DNA of 64,000 nt from Salisediminibacterium beveridgei (GTDB taxonomy: Bacteria; Bacillota; Bacilli; Bacillales; Salisediminibacteriaceae): assembly GCF_001721685.1 (NCBI RefSeq), contig NZ_CP012502.1:2666001-2730000 (forward strand), read 5' to 3'. The notes under the pieces were generated by a model that was given only the letters and a program-made list of their open reading frames with translations, ran no database searches and was not told where the DNA came from. Shown in pieces: positions 62,272 to 64,000 of this stretch. The number at the start of each line of letters is the position of its first letter. The stretch's first letter is position 1. A program made the position numbers and the translations under genes.

Positions 62272-62457
62272 TCACCCCGACTTTTTATAGTTTACTATTA
62301 ACTTTTCTATGAAATAAACTGCTACATAAAACAACAATCCCAAAATCAAACTATACACTATACCTACCAATAATCCGTCGCCAATACTTCCCAAAAGCCC
62401 TGCTGTAATACCTCCATAAGCTGCTACCATAGGATACCTAAATAATTTAGTCTTCAC
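62272..62457 (-). CDS. 61-residue two-helix membrane protein
   Basis: GTG start with AGGAGGG 5 nt upstream. Helices cover about residues 9-25 (AAYGGITAGLLGSIGDG) and 30-52 (LVGIVYSLILGLLFYVAVYF), with a basic C-terminus VNYKKSG. It is first in a two-gene unit with the exported protein at 61663, 165 bp further on. Possible immunity or export partner; not proven. Confidence 0.6.
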   Translation of the reverse strand: MKTKLFRYPMVAAYGGITAGLLGSIGDGLLVGIVYSLILGLLFYVAVYFIEKLIVNYKKSG

Positions 62458-62489
62458 AACAACCCTCCTAATTCTTAAAAATCAACAAA

Positions 62490-62540
62490 TAAACACTCCC
62501 TCTATAAAATAATTAATACTTCTAATATCTCACGATATCT
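62490..62540 (-). promoter_or_regulatory. Shared upstream element, copy B
   Basis: It is homologous to 58777-58827 (44 of 51 bases), with the same AGATATCGTGAGATAT dyad, AAGTATTA block and TTATAGAG. It lies 33 bp before the GTG of the small membrane protein gene. Confidence 0.65.
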
Positions 62541-63057
62541 CCGAATTCCTGCACCATCTGTTTTCAATACACGAAGCCGAATAGACATTTATACCACCAT
62601 ATTAATTATATGGAAATTACGCATGCATCCAACAATCAAAATGGGTGATAATACCATTTAATGGGTGGTTGATATGGTCGCACTAGCGGATCTCCACAGT
62701 ACTCACGGTGGTGTAACCTCCCATGACACGCGGAGTCTATGCTCCAAAATGCCTTCGTTCATCCTGCCCATGAGGTGGAGATTGGATATGCTCCTTTGCT
62801 GGGTCATCTTGCCTTTACAGTGAAATATTAACCGGCTTCTCCGCGCTTCATTTGTCAAAATAATTGATACTGAACCTATTATCGTGAGATCAACATCAGT
62901 GACTCTTTAGGCAGCTTTCTGTGTGTCTCTAAACACGAATCCTGCGTTCTTTATCGAAATCACACTCTCTTATCCCGATCACAAAAAAGATACGTATCAG
63001 TTTGCCGCAAAGGACAATCAGGGACTGTTTACCGGTCAAAAGATGATCAGATCGGTT
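62541..63057. other. Degenerate intergenic DNA, no gene recognised
   Basis: No ORF with a ribosome binding site is present. Several short stretches look like decayed coding DNA but I cannot assign them. TATTATCGTGAGATC near 62878 partly resembles the shared dyad. Confidence 0.3.
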
Positions 63058-63250
63058 TCAATAATAATCATGCAGTTTCTTAAAGGCTGAATTTTGGGAT
63101 GACAACGGCATGGCAACGCTGAAAAACAGGGCTCTGAGTTTTCTTCTTCCCCGCTTGGAAATCCTGGTTTGACCTTTGTGAGTACCGGATTCATTTCGTC
63201 GAAGATAGAGTCCCCTGCCACTCGATCCTAGAGATAGTAGACCTAGGCGG
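63058..63250 (-). pseudogene. IS110/IS1111-like transposase C-terminal remnant
   Basis: The minus strand reads ESGTHKGQTRISKRGRRKLR, ALFFSVAMPL and NSAFKKLHDYY to a stop. This is the conserved C-terminal block of an IS110-type transposase, unlike the copy at 56388. The upstream codons decay quickly. Confidence 0.7.
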
Positions 63251-63265
63251 AACTCGATGCAAGTT

Positions 63266-64000
63266 GGATCGGTTACACTTAGTTGGACAGATTCGTTAAG
63301 TTCCCGTACAATTGGTCCAAATACAAATCGAAGAGAATTATTTTACAACAACTCGCAAACGAAGAAGTTTTTCGAAAGAATTGAAGGAACGGATCGTTCA
63401 ATTGCACGAAGCTTGAACACACGAGCTGATGCTTACTAACTTTGATTAGTAAATGGTTTTCTTTTAACGGATTCTTTTAGAACTTCCACAATCAAGGGTT
63501 TTTCTTCCCTCTTTAAAACTAATCCAAATCATCATAAATACACATGTTCTCTCACCCACTTTCACTTGAAATTACATCGACCTTACCAGTTTTGATCATC
63601 CTGTTCAGACTGCTTGATTGATCCAACAAATGGCCTAAAAAAGGAACATTCGACAATTTTCCACAAATTTCTACATCGTGAAAACTTGAAAGTAACAAAG
63701 ATCATCCCTTCTTTTGTTTCTCATAAATAGATTAAAATGGCATTTAATCAAAAAGCACCCTCCTTTCGTTATATTTTGTTAAAATATTTATTTTATTCGG
63801 TTCTTCCACCCTTCCGCATAACGATTTGCCTTCATTTCGACCACCGACCCATCCAAGAAGTGAAACCGGAGCGTCTGTTTATCCTCGACCACAATACGTT
63901 CCAAGAAGCGTCGGACCAGTTCTGGTTGATAATCACTCAATTCTTGATGGCTCTTCGCCAGTTCGATGAATTGATCCAGCTTATAGTTGAGTAGTGGATC
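63266..64000. repeat. Long direct repeat R2, copy 2 (runs off window)
   Basis: Same sequence as 58861-59595, including the IS3 end, the OrfA remnant and the beginning of a recombinase 3' end. Both copies lie in the same orientation and flank the recombinase and exported-protein genes (4.4 kb apart). Confidence 0.85.
63788..64000 (-). CDS. Serine recombinase, C-terminal part (5' end outside window)
   Basis: The minus-strand frame ends exactly like the recombinase at 59382 (SVVEMKANRYAEGWKNRIK) and upstream reads QELSDYQPELVRRFLER. Only 70 codons are visible. It is a fourth copy or fragment of this recombinase group in the window. Confidence 0.8.
   Translation of the reverse strand, partial: DPLLNYKLDQFIELAKSHQELSDYQPELVRRFLERIVVEDKQTLRFHFLDGSVVEMKANRYAEGWKNRIK

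Noticed and set aside
1-64000. tRNA, rRNA genes, CRISPR arrays and prophage structural genes
   Set aside because: Looked for by eye on both strands and none was seen. A tRNA or covariance scan could still find short cases missed here.

Overview
The window looks like a chromosomal segment of a low-to-mid GC Gram-positive bacterium of the Bacillales. Signs are AGGAGG-type ribosome binding sites with frequent GTG/TTG starts, LPXTG-type surface proteins with class C sortases, lipoproteins, a sigma-B-like promoter, a CcpA cre box and an Fnr-type box. A very acidic surface adhesin would fit a saline or alkaline habitat (inference only).

Region 1 (1-16 kb) is ordinary metabolic and stress chromosome. 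It holds a flavin-dependent monooxygenase divergent from an HxlR regulator, a YflT-like stress protein, a tungstate ABC transporter (tupABC) with a helix-turn-helix/periplasmic-binding-protein regulator, a truncated hemoglobin under a well-placed Fnr box, a nitronate monooxygenase, a GH16 lipoprotein, an aldo/keto reductase, a HAD phosphatase, an ADP-ribosylglycohydrolase and a CatE-like dioxygenase. It ends with a CstA transporter next to a LytS/LytT two-component system, a likely pyruvate sensing and uptake module with a cre site upstream of cstA.

Region 2 (16-31.7 kb) is devoted to surface appendages. A sortase-assembled pilus operon (tip-type adhesin, major pilin, two class C sortases) faces an AraC-type regulator. 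A complete Tad/Flp (type IVc) pilus operon follows, headed by a DUF192 gene. Its leader contains a cyclic-di-GMP-I (GEMM) riboswitch followed by an intrinsic terminator, so c-di-GMP probably controls production of the Flp pilus.

Region 3 (32-41.9 kb) holds a GNAT acetyltransferase, many small membrane proteins and lipoproteins of unknown function, a Fic protein with an N-terminal DNA-binding domain, and a HigBA-like toxin-antitoxin pair.

Region 4 (41.9-64 kb) is an accessory area full of mobile elements: two complete IS66 copies with perfect 8-bp target duplications, a decayed IS4, an ISL3, a 5'-truncated IS110 interrupted by one IS66, several IS3 remnants, and four copies or fragments of serine recombinases. 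Between them lie AT-rich genes for exported proteins. These include an Rgg-type regulator with a divergent 15-codon peptide ORF (candidate quorum-sensing pair), a secreted protein split by IS66, a membrane-anchored subtilisin-like protease, and two pairs of exported protein plus small membrane protein that share a conserved 51-bp upstream element. The Rgg/peptide locus and the two co-regulated pairs are the best candidates for an undescribed system, possibly a peptide-signalled antagonism or immunity island.
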